A DNA stretch of 64,000 nucleotides. Origin: Planctomycetia bacterium (GTDB taxonomy: Bacteria > Planctomycetota > Phycisphaerae > UBA1845 > Fen-1342). Below the pieces are notes generated by a model. That model saw nothing but the letters and a program-made list of their open reading frames with translations, ran no database searches and was not told the DNA's origin. The stretch spans positions 3,284,616 through 3,348,615 of the forward strand of contig CP054190.1 in assembly GCA_015709575.1 (NCBI GenBank). The letters run 5' to 3'. How positions within the stretch are numbered: position 1 is the first letter of the stretch; every line of letters starts with the position of its first letter. The position numbers and the translations under genes are program-made. Positions 9,252 to 17,083 of this stretch are shown piece after piece.

Positions 9252-9305
9252 AGAGCAGTGGCACGATGCGAGCGAGATCAGGCGGCAACGTGATCGGCAC
9301 TGCTC
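9252..9305. repeat. REP-like inverted pair GAGCAGTG...CACTGCTC (family B)
   Basis: GAGCAGTG (9253-9260) pairs with CACTGCTC (9298-9305) across a 37-nt loop. The 13-mer at 9252-9264 is the exact reverse complement of the 13-mer at 41161-41173. Confidence 0.5.
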
Positions 9306-9415
9306 AAGTGTAGCGGTACTATGCGAGTGGGGTCGGGCAGCGATGCAATACGAACCGCTCAAGCGCAGCGGCAACGGGCAAACGCCGTCTTCTCCCCAAG
9401 CGCCTGCTCCCCGTA

Positions 9416-9559
9416 CGCACCGGCATCCTCGCACGCACCGACATCTTTGGACGCAGCGACATCTTTGCACGCGCCGGCATCTTTGCACGCACCGACATCC
9501 TCGTACGCACCGACATCCTCGTACGCACCGACATCTTTGCACGCACCGACATCCTCGCA
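9416..9559. repeat. 18-bp tandem repeat, 8 units
   Basis: Eight 18-bp units of consensus CGCACCGACATCYTYGYA with scattered substitutions. The period is a multiple of three and every frame is open on both strands, but it lies before the signal peptide of the next gene and is probably non-coding. Spacer-free, so not a CRISPR. Confidence 0.85.
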
Positions 9560-9722
9560 GCCGCCCGGTCTGCCGCGAACGCCCGCTTCTCCGAACGCGC
9601 ATGGTCGTCCCCAGAATCCCGGACTTTTTCCAAGGCCCCGGGCTGCATTTCGTGTTTCCTCTGCTGAACGGCCGCGACCATCGCTGCCGGCACCCAGCAA
9701 CCCGAACCCGGAGAACACGGCC

Positions 9723-11441
9723 ATGCACAACATCCGCACGGGATCGTCCACACTCGACGCGCAGCCCGCCGCGGCGCGCTTGCCCTACTGCTTCCCACGC
9801 GGCCTGACGTGCGACGTCACTCGCGGACTGTCGTGCGACCTCCGGCGCGGCCTACCGTGCGGGGTGGCAGGCGACCGAGGAAGTCGATTGCGCCGCGGCC
9901 CGGCGCGCGGCCTGCTTCGAGCGGCGCTGCTGGCGGCGTTCCTCACGCCCGCGGCCGTTGCACAATCCCGCCTGTACGTCGACGCCTCCGCCGTCGGAGC
10001 AAACAACGGCCTTTCGTGGGCAGGCGCCTATACCAACCTTCAGAGCGCGATCGCCGCGGCGGCCGGCTCCGGCGGGCAGGTGCAGGAGATCTGGGTCGCG
10101 GACGGGGTCTACAAGCCCGGCGCCAGCCGCGCCGCCACCTTTCAGCTTCCCAGCGGGGTGCGCCTCCTGGGTGGATTCGCCGGGGGGGAGACGCTCGCTG
10201 CGCAGCGCGACTGGGTCGCCCACCCCACGATTCTGAGCGGGGAGCTGGGCGACCCACTCTCGCAGGGGGACAACTGCTACCACGTCGTGAGTGCGGAAGA
10301 CACCGGCCCAGGCACGCTCGTCGACGGCTTCACGATCACGCGCGGATTTGCCAACGGCGGAAGCACGCAGGCAGTGGGGCCGCTGGCCTTCCTGGTCAAC
10401 GCGCAGGTGCGCTTCGCCAATTGCCGGTTCACCAGTTCCGGCGCTGAGGGCGACGGCGGCGGGTTGTGGAGCAGCGGCGGCGCCGTCCATCTGGTGTACT
10501 GCGAGTTCTACAAGTGCAACTCGGCCGGCGCGGGCGGAGCCGTGCGGCAGATCGGGGTAGGCACGCTGCACGCCGTCGGCTGCCGGTTCCTGACGAATTC
10601 CGCGGCGTCCAACGGCGGCGCGGTCGCGATCTCCAGCTTCAGCGCGGCCATGCACAACTGCGAATTCGTTCGAAACATCTCTGGCGGCTCTGGCGGAGCG
10701 TTCTACGTCGGCGGCACCTTCGCCACAGCCGCGCTGCGCAACTGCACGCTCTGGCAGAATCACGCCCAATCGGTCGGCGGTGTCGCCAGCCACAACGGCG
10801 CATCGGTAGCGGTGGGCAACTGCCTCATCTACGAGAGCACCGACAACGATCCCGTGACGAACACGACGACCTGCGCCGTCGGAGTCGCCAACGGCGGAAC
10901 GCAGGGCACGAACTACACGATGCTCAACGGCTGGACCGGCGCGCTGGGCGGCGCCGGCAACTTTGGCGGCATTCCGACTTTCATCAATGGCCCCGGCACG
11001 GACGGCATCATCGGCACGCCGGACGACGACCTGCGGCTGGTCGCGTACTCCTCCGGCATCGACCGCGGCAGCACGGCCGCGGCGCCCAACGACGAACTCG
11101 ACCTCGACGGCAACGGCGTGACCACGCAGCAGAAGATCCCTTTCGACGCGCTGGGCAAGCCGCGCTTCTTCGACATCGTCGCCCAGACCAACTTCAACGG
11201 TTCGACAATCGACATCGGCGCGCATGAGTCGGCGCCGCTGCGCGGCGACATGAATTGCGACGGACTGGTGAACAACTTCGACATCGAGCCGTTCGTGCTC
11301 GCACTGACGCACCCCGAGGCGTACGCGGCGCTCTATCCCGGATGCGACCTGATGGCCGGGGACATCAACAACGACGCGTGGTTTTCGAATTTCGACATTG
11401 ATCCGTTCGTGCAGTGTCTCAACACGTTCGGCTGTCCGTAA
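9723..11441 (+). CDS. Secreted parallel beta-helix protein with dockerin-like module
   Basis: A 572-residue exported protein. After the signal (GLLRAALLAAFLTPAAVA) comes SRLYVDASAVGANNGLSW, the classic entry to a right-handed parallel beta-helix, with repeated GGAVRQI/GGAVAISS/GGAFYVG turns and Asn/Cys ladders, as in pectate-lyase-like and polymorphic outer-membrane repeat proteins. The last ~75 residues are two dockerin-like repeats ([36 protein letters not shown]). ATG 9723 has GGAG 9 nt upstream but leaves an ~80-residue pre-region containing three 8-residue repeats; GTG at 9864 would give a more typical signal peptide. The frame also runs back through the tandem repeat to 9321. Probably a polysaccharide-binding or -cleaving surface protein. 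Confidence 0.75.
   Translation: MHNIRTGSSTLDAQPAAARLPYCFPRGLTCDVTRGLSCDLRRGLPCGVAGDRGSRLRRGPARGLLRAALLAAFLTPAAVAQSRLYVDASAVGANNGLSWAGAYTNLQSAIAAAAGSGGQVQEIWVADGVYKPGASRAATFQLPSGVRLLGGFAGGETLAAQRDWVAHPTILSGELGDPLSQGDNCYHVVSAEDTGPGTLVDGFTITRGFANGGSTQAVGPLAFLVNAQVRFANCRFTSSGAEGDGGGLWSSGGAVHLVYCEFYKCNSAGAGGAVRQIGVGTLHAVGCRFLTNSAASNGGAVAISSFSAAMHNCEFVRNISGGSGGAFYVGGTFATAALRNCTLWQNHAQSVGGVASHNGASVAVGNCLIYESTDNDPVTNTTTCAVGVANGGTQGTNYTMLNGWTGALGGAGNFGGIPTFINGPGTDGIIGTPDDDLRLVAYSSGIDRGSTAAAPNDELDLDGNGVTTQQKIPFDALGKPRFFDIVAQTNFNGSTIDIGAHESAPLRGDMNCDGLVNNFDIEPFVLALTHPEAYAALYPGCDLMAGDINNDAWFSNFDIDPFVQCLNTFGCP
9798..9869 (+). repeat. 24-bp tandem repeat, 3 units
   Basis: Three 24-bp units encode RGLTCDVT, RGLSCDLR and RGLPCGVA just before the signal-peptide core of the beta-helix protein. 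They may be leader DNA if translation begins at GTG 9864. Confidence 0.7.
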
Positions 11442-11467
11442 TGCGGACATGCGGCATCATGCACCCA

Positions 11468-11508
11468 GGCGGAGGTCGGGCTTCCGGCAGCGAAGCCCGG
11501 CCTCCGCC
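11468..11508. repeat. 17-bp perfect-length hairpin
   Basis: Arms 11468-11484 (GGCGGAGGTCGGGCTTC) and 11492-11508 pair over 17 positions with one G.T wobble and a 7-nt loop. There is no T-run after it, so it is more likely a REP element than an intrinsic terminator. It starts a repeat block in the 11442-11751 gap. Confidence 0.6.
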
Positions 11509-11537
11509 CTGCCGGGCGGACCGGGCAATATTCGCGC

Positions 11538-11627
11538 AGGCTGACGCTGAGCGCAGCGCGCAGGCTGGTGCTGAGCGCAGCGAAGCCCGGCAATGGCGCT
11601 GGGCCTTGCGGTGCTCGGCACCAGCCT
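11538..11627. repeat. REP-like repeat block (family A)
   Basis: AGGCTGACGCTGAGCGCAGC at 11538 is followed by a longer copy beginning AGGCTGGTGCTGAGCGCAGC at 11562. The 27-base arm 11562-11588 pairs imperfectly with 11601-11627 over a 12-nt loop. Closely related copies lie at 28422-28500. Apart from these repeats the gap to 11751 holds nothing recognisable. Confidence 0.65.
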
Positions 11628-11751
11628 ACAATTACAATTCTACAACTCGCGGTGCGCGGCGCCAGCCGACGGCTATCTCTACAGATGCAACCGCGACTTT
11701 GCAGCGCTGTGTTACGCCGGATTTCGACATCCGAAGACAGCCGGCGTCAGA

Positions 11752-13476
11752 CTACAGCTCATCCGCGAGAATCGATCCGAGAATCGGCATCTCCAGCCAG
11801 TCGCCATCCGCCCGGCGGAACGGGTCCGTTCCCCAGAGCGTCAGGTCGGCCGGAGCACCCGGCATCAACGTGCCTGCGGGCGAAGGATCCCCCAGCGACT
11901 CGGCCGCGCCCTGCGTAAACCCGCGAAGCACGTCCACGGCCGTGATCCGCTCGCGCGGAAACCAGCCGCGTTGCGGCGCGGCGGTCTCGTCCTGCCGACG
12001 GATCGCCGCGTGAAACGAACGCCGCGGGTCGATCGACTCCACCGGCACATCCGACCCCATCGCCAGCGTCACGCCCGCGTCGCGCAGCGACGCCAGCGGA
12101 AACGCGAAACGCCGCGCATCAGGCCAATGCCGATCGGCGGTGGCGATGTCTCCGATCAGGTGACAGGGCTGCACCGACGCGACGATGCCCAGTCGCGCCA
12201 TCCGCCGCACGTCCGCGGGTCGCGTGCACTGCGCGTGCTCGATGCGATGCGGCGGAAGCGATGCATGTGCGCGTACTGTGCGCCGGGCCGAGGACGACAG
12301 CCGCGTTACGGCGCGCTCCGAGCGCGACCGGCCCCCGCCCGCGCCCGCCCCAGCCCGGGTTGCGCTCTCGATCGCGTCGATTGTCTCTCGCACCGCGCCG
12401 TCGCCGATCGCATGCACCCACACGCACCAGCCCTGCCCGACCGCCTCGCGCACGGCTTCGCGAAGCGCCTCCCCGTGAACCACGCCGACACCGCGATATC
12501 CCGGCCGCGCCGGGTAGTCATCGAGCATCAGCGCCGTCTGTGAACCGAGCGTGCCATCGGAAAAGATCTTGATCGCGGCCAGCCGGAACCATGAATCGCC
12601 GATGCCGCTGCCCAGCCCGGTCGCGTACACCTGCGCGCGCAGGTCGAACGGCACGGAATGCGCGATGCGCAGTCCACGAGCGCCGCTGCGGCGCAGGCGC
12701 TGGAACGTGCGGATCGACGCGGCATCGTCCAGCACGTGCACGCCTGTAAAACCGAGCCGCCGGGCGATGCCGGTGGCGCGCGTGAGCGCGGCTTCGACGA
12801 TGCGCTGATCCTCCGGCGCTGCACTGTTGGCTAACGCCGCCAGCGGGTTCGGGAGCGCATCGAGCGCGGCCTCGAGCACGATGCCATCCGGCTGGCCGGA
12901 GGAATCGCGGGAATAGCGGCCGCCGGGGGGATCAGGGGTGCGGCGCGTGATGCCCGCGGCGTGCAATCCGGCCGTGTTGAGCCAGGCGACGTGCCCATCG
13001 CGGCTGCGCACCATGCAGGGCGCATCCGGCACGGCCGCGTCCAGTTCGCGCGCCGATGGAAATCCGCCGCCCCAGACATTCACGTCGAAGCCGCGTCCCA
13101 GCACCCAGCCGCGCACCGGGCGCCGCTCCCTTCGGAGCCGCTGCTGCGCCTCGGCCAGGCTGCGAGTGTTCTGCACGTCCACGACGCAACCATCCATCAG
13201 CGCCCAGTAGAAAAAATGGGTGTGTGCGTCCGTCAGTCCCGGCGTGATCCAGGCATCACCCAGGTCGAGCTTCCGCGCGCCGCGCGGCGCGATCGTCCGC
13301 AATCGGCGTCGCGTGCCGACCGCCAGCACCCGCCCACCGCGCACCAGCAGCGCGTCGACGGCCGTACCGCGATAGGGGTGACACGCATAGACCCGCCGGC
13401 CGAGCACGAGTTGCGCGGCGTTCGGATCCATCTCGGGGCCATCGGGCGCGACTCGGGTGCCTGAGCGCTGACTCAT
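11752..13476 (-). CDS. YtcJ-type amidohydrolase
   Basis: A 574-residue metal-dependent hydrolase of the amidohydrolase 3 (YtcJ-like) group, cytoplasmic, likely cleaving an amide or cyclic amide of unknown identity. Motifs: ITPGLTDAHTHFFYWAL (metal-binding HxH, residues ~78-94), VWVHAIGDGAVRETIDAIE, PHRIEHAQC and a late MGSDVPVESIDP (catalytic Asp). It begins in a 4-base ATGA overlap with the UvrC-like gene upstream, so the two are translationally coupled; it is the last gene of the thrS operon. Family firm, substrate unknown. Confidence 0.85.
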   Translation of the reverse strand: MSQRSGTRVAPDGPEMDPNAAQLVLGRRVYACHPYRGTAVDALLVRGGRVLAVGTRRRLRTIAPRGARKLDLGDAWITPGLTDAHTHFFYWALMDGCVVDVQNTRSLAEAQQRLRRERRPVRGWVLGRGFDVNVWGGGFPSARELDAAVPDAPCMVRSRDGHVAWLNTAGLHAAGITRRTPDPPGGRYSRDSSGQPDGIVLEAALDALPNPLAALANSAAPEDQRIVEAALTRATGIARRLGFTGVHVLDDAASIRTFQRLRRSGARGLRIAHSVPFDLRAQVYATGLGSGIGDSWFRLAAIKIFSDGTLGSQTALMLDDYPARPGYRGVGVVHGEALREAVREAVGQGWCVWVHAIGDGAVRETIDAIESATRAGAGAGGGRSRSERAVTRLSSSARRTVRAHASLPPHRIEHAQCTRPADVRRMARLGIVASVQPCHLIGDIATADRHWPDARRFAFPLASLRDAGVTLAMGSDVPVESIDPRRSFHAAIRRQDETAAPQRGWFPRERITAVDVLRGFTQGAAESLGDPSPAGTLMPGAPADLTLWGTDPFRRADGDWLEMPILGSILADEL

Positions 13477-14801
13477 GAGGAAGGCTCCGGTGCATCCTGT
13501 TGAGCGAGGGCGGGAAGCGAGATCGCCTCGGCGTTGCCGGACTCATCCGTCTCGGCGATTGCTTCCTGAATCGGCTCCGCGACTGATCGGGCCGCGGAGC
13601 GCTGCAGGGCCGCCAACCGAGCAGCAATCCGCTCGACGGCATCGGCTGGACTGCAGCGTCCCGGCAAGCGCATCTGTATGGATCGTTCCGCCGCCGATCC
13701 GCCCAGCCACTGGGCCACGAGCCAGGCCTGCTCCATCCGCAGCGCGGGATCCTCGGGGCTTGGCGACCCGTCGATCTCGCGCAGCGTCGCGGCGATCCAA
13801 CCGGGCGCTTCGGCCGCCAGACGCTTCGCCGCGACCGGCCCCTGGACGCGCAGCGCGCCACGATCGAACAGGTGCATCGTCCACGCCTGACGGCGCGCGA
13901 CGCGCGTCGCGAACCACAAGCACCAATCCGCGGCGGAGAGAATCCGCGGAGCCGTGTCGCGCTGCCACCGACGGATGAATTCAGCCTGGCGCTTCAGCAC
14001 ACCGGCCTCCTCGAATCGCAGCCCGGCAGCCGCCCGGGCCATCCGGCTCTGCACGTCCAGGTTGCATTCCTCCGTCTGCCCGCAGACGAATCGCCACGCC
14101 GCCGACACGCGGGCCGCGTAGCGCTCCATCGGCGCCGAGCCGTCGCAGGGAGCGTCGCAGCGGCCCATGTCGGCGTATGGGCAGCGCCGCCCGGCCGGCG
14201 CGCGACGAACCTCGGCCGGGTAGCGGCACAGCTCGAACAGATCCTGCAAGCCCTCCAGCGCCCGCTGCGCCTCCCCCGGCAAGCTCCACGGCCCGATATA
14301 GGCGTCGCCGTCCGCGTAAACCCGCTCGCTGACGCGAATCTCGGGCACCTCCCGACCGCTAACGAAGTGCAGAAACGCGGCCGGCGCGAAAGGCAGCAGT
14401 TCGCGGTAGCGGCGCGGCCACGCATCGCGGCACGCGCGATAGTAGCGCCAGCGGGCCTCGAACGCGCCCCCGACCTCGCGCCAGCGCACCGCCCGCACGA
14501 CACTAGCCAGCTCGGCGCGACGGCCGGAAGCTGTGCCGGTCGGCTGGGCCGCTCCCTCCGCCGCGGGCGGCGCCAGTCGCGCCGTCACCGCACTTCTCAG
14601 GTGCTGCGTGGTGGCAAGCTGTACCGCGCTGCCGTGCTCATCCGTTAGCAGGTACACGGCCGGCGCAGCGGGCAGCGTCGCCAGCGCCGCCGGGGCGCCA
14701 GACGCGGCTTGCCACCGCACTTCGGCGGGCAGTGCATCGCGGAGTGTTTCGGCGGCTTCCATCCGGGAGGGATTGTCGCGCTGCGGGGGCGGAGGAGGCA
14801 A
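13473..14801 (-). CDS. UvrC-like protein with degenerate GIY-YIG and no RNase H domain
   Basis: A 442-residue protein built like the first half of excinuclease subunit UvrC. Residues ~46-72 (APAVYLLTDEHG...QHLRSAV) follow the GIY-YIG layout (xVYLxxDxxG..xxNLRxRV), but the usual YVGKA catalytic stretch reads VQLATT, so the nuclease is probably dead. Residues ~204-219 carry CPYADMGRCDAPCDG, the UvrC Cys cluster; ~235-265 look like a UVR motif. The C-terminal RNase H-like nuclease and HhH domains of true UvrC are absent. It starts 9 nt after the MBL gene and overlaps the amidohydrolase gene. ATG 14762 (Met14) is an alternative start. Role unknown; nucleic-acid binding or recruitment of UvrB is an inference. 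Confidence 0.65.
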   Translation of the reverse strand: MPPPPPQRDNPSRMEAAETLRDALPAEVRWQAASGAPAALATLPAAPAVYLLTDEHGSAVQLATTQHLRSAVTARLAPPAAEGAAQPTGTASGRRAELASVVRAVRWREVGGAFEARWRYYRACRDAWPRRYRELLPFAPAAFLHFVSGREVPEIRVSERVYADGDAYIGPWSLPGEAQRALEGLQDLFELCRYPAEVRRAPAGRRCPYADMGRCDAPCDGSAPMERYAARVSAAWRFVCGQTEECNLDVQSRMARAAAGLRFEEAGVLKRQAEFIRRWQRDTAPRILSAADWCLWFATRVARRQAWTMHLFDRGALRVQGPVAAKRLAAEAPGWIAATLREIDGSPSPEDPALRMEQAWLVAQWLGGSAAERSIQMRLPGRCSPADAVERIAARLAALQRSAARSVAEPIQEAIAETDESGNAEAISLPALAQQDAPEPSS

Positions 14802-14810
14802 CCGGCGATC

Positions 14811-16214
14811 TCAGCCGGAGAGACGGACCCGCTGGCCGCGCACGGCGACCTGCACGTCGGCGAACCCGGTTGTTCGCAACCGTTCGGCAAGAACGTCGCT
14901 CTGGCTGCGCTCGCCGTGCACGAGAAACACGGACCTGGCGCGCGATCGCAGGGGTGACAGCAGCTCAATCAGCTCGCGCTGATCGGCGTGGCCGGAGAAG
15001 CCATTGATCTGCACGACGTCGGCCCGCACCTGGTATTCCTCGTGGAAGAGCGTGATGCGCTTCGCGCCCTCGACCAGCCGGCGGCCGAGCGTGCCCTCGG
15101 CCTGATAGCCGGGGATCAGGATGGTGTGCTTCGGGTTCGAGATGTTGTTCTTCAGGTGGTGGCGGATGCGCCCGGCTTCGCACATGCCGCTGGCCGAGAT
15201 GATGACGCAGGGATCCTGCTTCTGGTGCAGGGCCTTGCTGTCCTCCACGTCGCGGATGAAGGTGCAGCAGCCGGCGCCCAGCACACCGCTGGTGCCGCGC
15301 AGCATGTCGCGGGCCTCGGCGTCGAACAGGTCCGCGTGCATGCGAAAGACCTGCGTCGCGTCGTAGGCCAGCGGGCTGTCGATGTAGACCGGGACGCGCT
15401 GCAGGCGCCCCTCGGCAAAATGCTGCTGCAGGTAGTAGATGATCGTCTGGGTGCGGCCGACCGCGAAGGAGGGCATGATGACCTTGCCGCCGCGCGCCAG
15501 CGTGCGCGAGATCACCTCCAGCACGCGATCGTGCGACACCTCGGGGTCTTCGTTGACGCGCCCGCCGTAGGTGCTCTCCGAGATGACGTAGTCGGCGGGC
15601 GGCAGCGGCGCGGGGTCGTGCAGAATCGCCGCCTCGAAGCGTCCCACGTCACCGGTGAAGTAAAGCGACGGCGACGCGTCGGGCCGATCGCCGAAGACCA
15701 CGTGGACGCCGGCGGAGCCGAGCATGTGGCCGGCCTCGTTGAAGCGCACCTGCACGCCGGGAATCGGCGCGAACCACCGGTTGGTCGAGACGGTCCGCAT
15801 GTTGTGGACGGCCGCCAGCGCGTCGTGCAGGTCATAGAGCGCCTCGATCGGATCCAACCCCTTCCGCGCGCGGCGCTTGTTGACGTAGTACACGTCCTCC
15901 TGCTGGATGTGCGCGGAATCCGGCAGCATGATGGCGCACAGGTCGCGCGTCGCGGGGGTGCAGTAGATCGGCCCCTCGAACCCCTGGTTCACGAGATAGG
16001 GCAGCCGCCCGGCATGGTCGGTGTGCGCGTGCGAGAGAATGACCGCGTCGACGTCGCGCGGCGGCACGGGCCACTCGCGATTCTTCCGCTCAGAGGACTC
16101 GCGCCTTCCCTGGTACAGCCCGCATTCCAGCGCGAGCCAGCGGTCGCCGACGCGCAGCATGTGCATCGAGCCGGTGACTTCCTCGGTCGCGCCATGGAAC
16201 AGCAGTTCGACCAC
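14811..16214 (-). CDS. MBL-fold beta-CASP ribonuclease-like protein
   Basis: A 467-residue metallo-beta-lactamase-fold protein of the beta-CASP/RMMBL type (CPSF73/YSH1-like), expected to be a zinc-dependent RNase in the cytoplasm. Zinc motif SHAHTDHAGRLP (His62, His64, Asp66, His67), GSAGVHVVFGD, a DVGRF Asp and the late SGHADQRELIELLSPL (RMMBL domain) are all visible; the beta-CASP insert lies around residues 210-350. It follows infC by 56 bp and is 9 bp from the UvrC-like gene, all on the minus strand. Family certain; the natural RNA target is not deducible. Confidence 0.9.
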   Translation of the reverse strand: MVELLFHGATEEVTGSMHMLRVGDRWLALECGLYQGRRESSERKNREWPVPPRDVDAVILSHAHTDHAGRLPYLVNQGFEGPIYCTPATRDLCAIMLPDSAHIQQEDVYYVNKRRARKGLDPIEALYDLHDALAAVHNMRTVSTNRWFAPIPGVQVRFNEAGHMLGSAGVHVVFGDRPDASPSLYFTGDVGRFEAAILHDPAPLPPADYVISESTYGGRVNEDPEVSHDRVLEVISRTLARGGKVIMPSFAVGRTQTIIYYLQQHFAEGRLQRVPVYIDSPLAYDATQVFRMHADLFDAEARDMLRGTSGVLGAGCCTFIRDVEDSKALHQKQDPCVIISASGMCEAGRIRHHLKNNISNPKHTILIPGYQAEGTLGRRLVEGAKRITLFHEEYQVRADVVQINGFSGHADQRELIELLSPLRSRARSVFLVHGERSQSDVLAERLRTTGFADVQVAVRGQRVRLSG

Positions 16215-16270
16215 ACTTCGCCTCCTGCCGCCCGATCGCGACCCGCCGACACGGAATCAGCCCGCCCGAC

Positions 16271-16948
16271 TCACGGCGCCTGCGGCGGCTGAGCCGGCGC
16301 GACCGGCTTGGGCGCTTCCGGCTGGGTCGCGGGCGCCGGAATGTTCAGCGACTGGGTCAGCGGCGCCGACGCCGTCACCGGGGCGCGCTCGGCCGGCTTG
16401 TCGCCCGCGGGCGGCCTGGCAGCCGGCTCGGCCGGCTTCTCGATCCGGCCCGGCGCGACGATCATCACCATGTTCTTGCCGTCGATCGAGGCCGGACGCT
16501 CAACTTTGGCGCGATCCCCGAGCTCGGCCAGGATGGTCTGGTAGGTGGCCAGGCCGACCTCGCGGTGCGCCCGTTCACGACCGCGAAACACCATCGTGAA
16601 CTGCACCTTGTCGCCGTCGCGCAGAAACTCGATCGCGTGCTTGATCTTGATCTCGAGGTCGTGCGTGTCCGTCTTGGGACGCAGCCGCACCTCCTTGAGC
16701 TCCTGCTCGTGGTGCTTCTTCTGGCCCTTCTTCTGCTGATACTTCCACTTGCCGTAATCCATGATCCGGCAGACGGGCGGACGCGTGTTCGGCGAGACCT
16801 CGACGAGATCCATCCCCTGGTCGTAGGCCATCCGCAGCGCCTCGGCGGTGCCGAGCACGCCAAGCTGTTCGTTCTCCGGGCCGATCACGCGGATCGGCGA
16901 GATGCGGATCTGCTCATTGCATCGAAGATTCGTAGTGATGGGATTCAC
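16271..16948 (-). CDS. infC: Translation initiation factor IF-3
   Basis: A 225-residue IF-3, which binds the 30S subunit and checks start-codon/initiator-tRNA pairing. N-domain: CNEQIRISPIRVIGPENEQLG; linker: CRIMDYGKWKYQQKKGQKK; C-domain: KEVRLRPKTDTHDLEIKIKHAIEFL and VQFTMVFRGRE, ending near residue 172. An added Pro/Ala-rich tail of ~50 residues follows. The start codon is GTG with GAGAAAGG upstream. Downstream of thrS by 135 bp as in many bacteria, but rpmI and rplT, which normally follow infC, are not in the window. Confidence 0.95.
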   Translation of the reverse strand: MNPITTNLRCNEQIRISPIRVIGPENEQLGVLGTAEALRMAYDQGMDLVEVSPNTRPPVCRIMDYGKWKYQQKKGQKKHHEQELKEVRLRPKTDTHDLEIKIKHAIEFLRDGDKVQFTMVFRGRERAHREVGLATYQTILAELGDRAKVERPASIDGKNMVMIVAPGRIEKPAEPAARPPAGDKPAERAPVTASAPLTQSLNIPAPATQPEAPKPVAPAQPPQAP

Positions 16949-17083
16949 CAGCCTTTCTCAGCGCGGTGTCGGAGACCGCGCACCCGGGCGGGCGCTCCTT
17001 GCGCTCCGCCAGTCCGCCCGCAGGCCCGCGCCGGTCACGCACCGACGCCGCCCACGGGGACGATTGCTGCATGCACGCGCGGG

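Noticed and set aside
9416-9559. CRISPR array
   Set aside because: 18-bp units without spacers; no cas genes in the window.
9321-9722. N-terminal extension of the beta-helix protein through the 18-bp array
   Set aside because: No ribosome site at 9321 and no export signal until far downstream; ATG 9723 or GTG 9864 is preferred.
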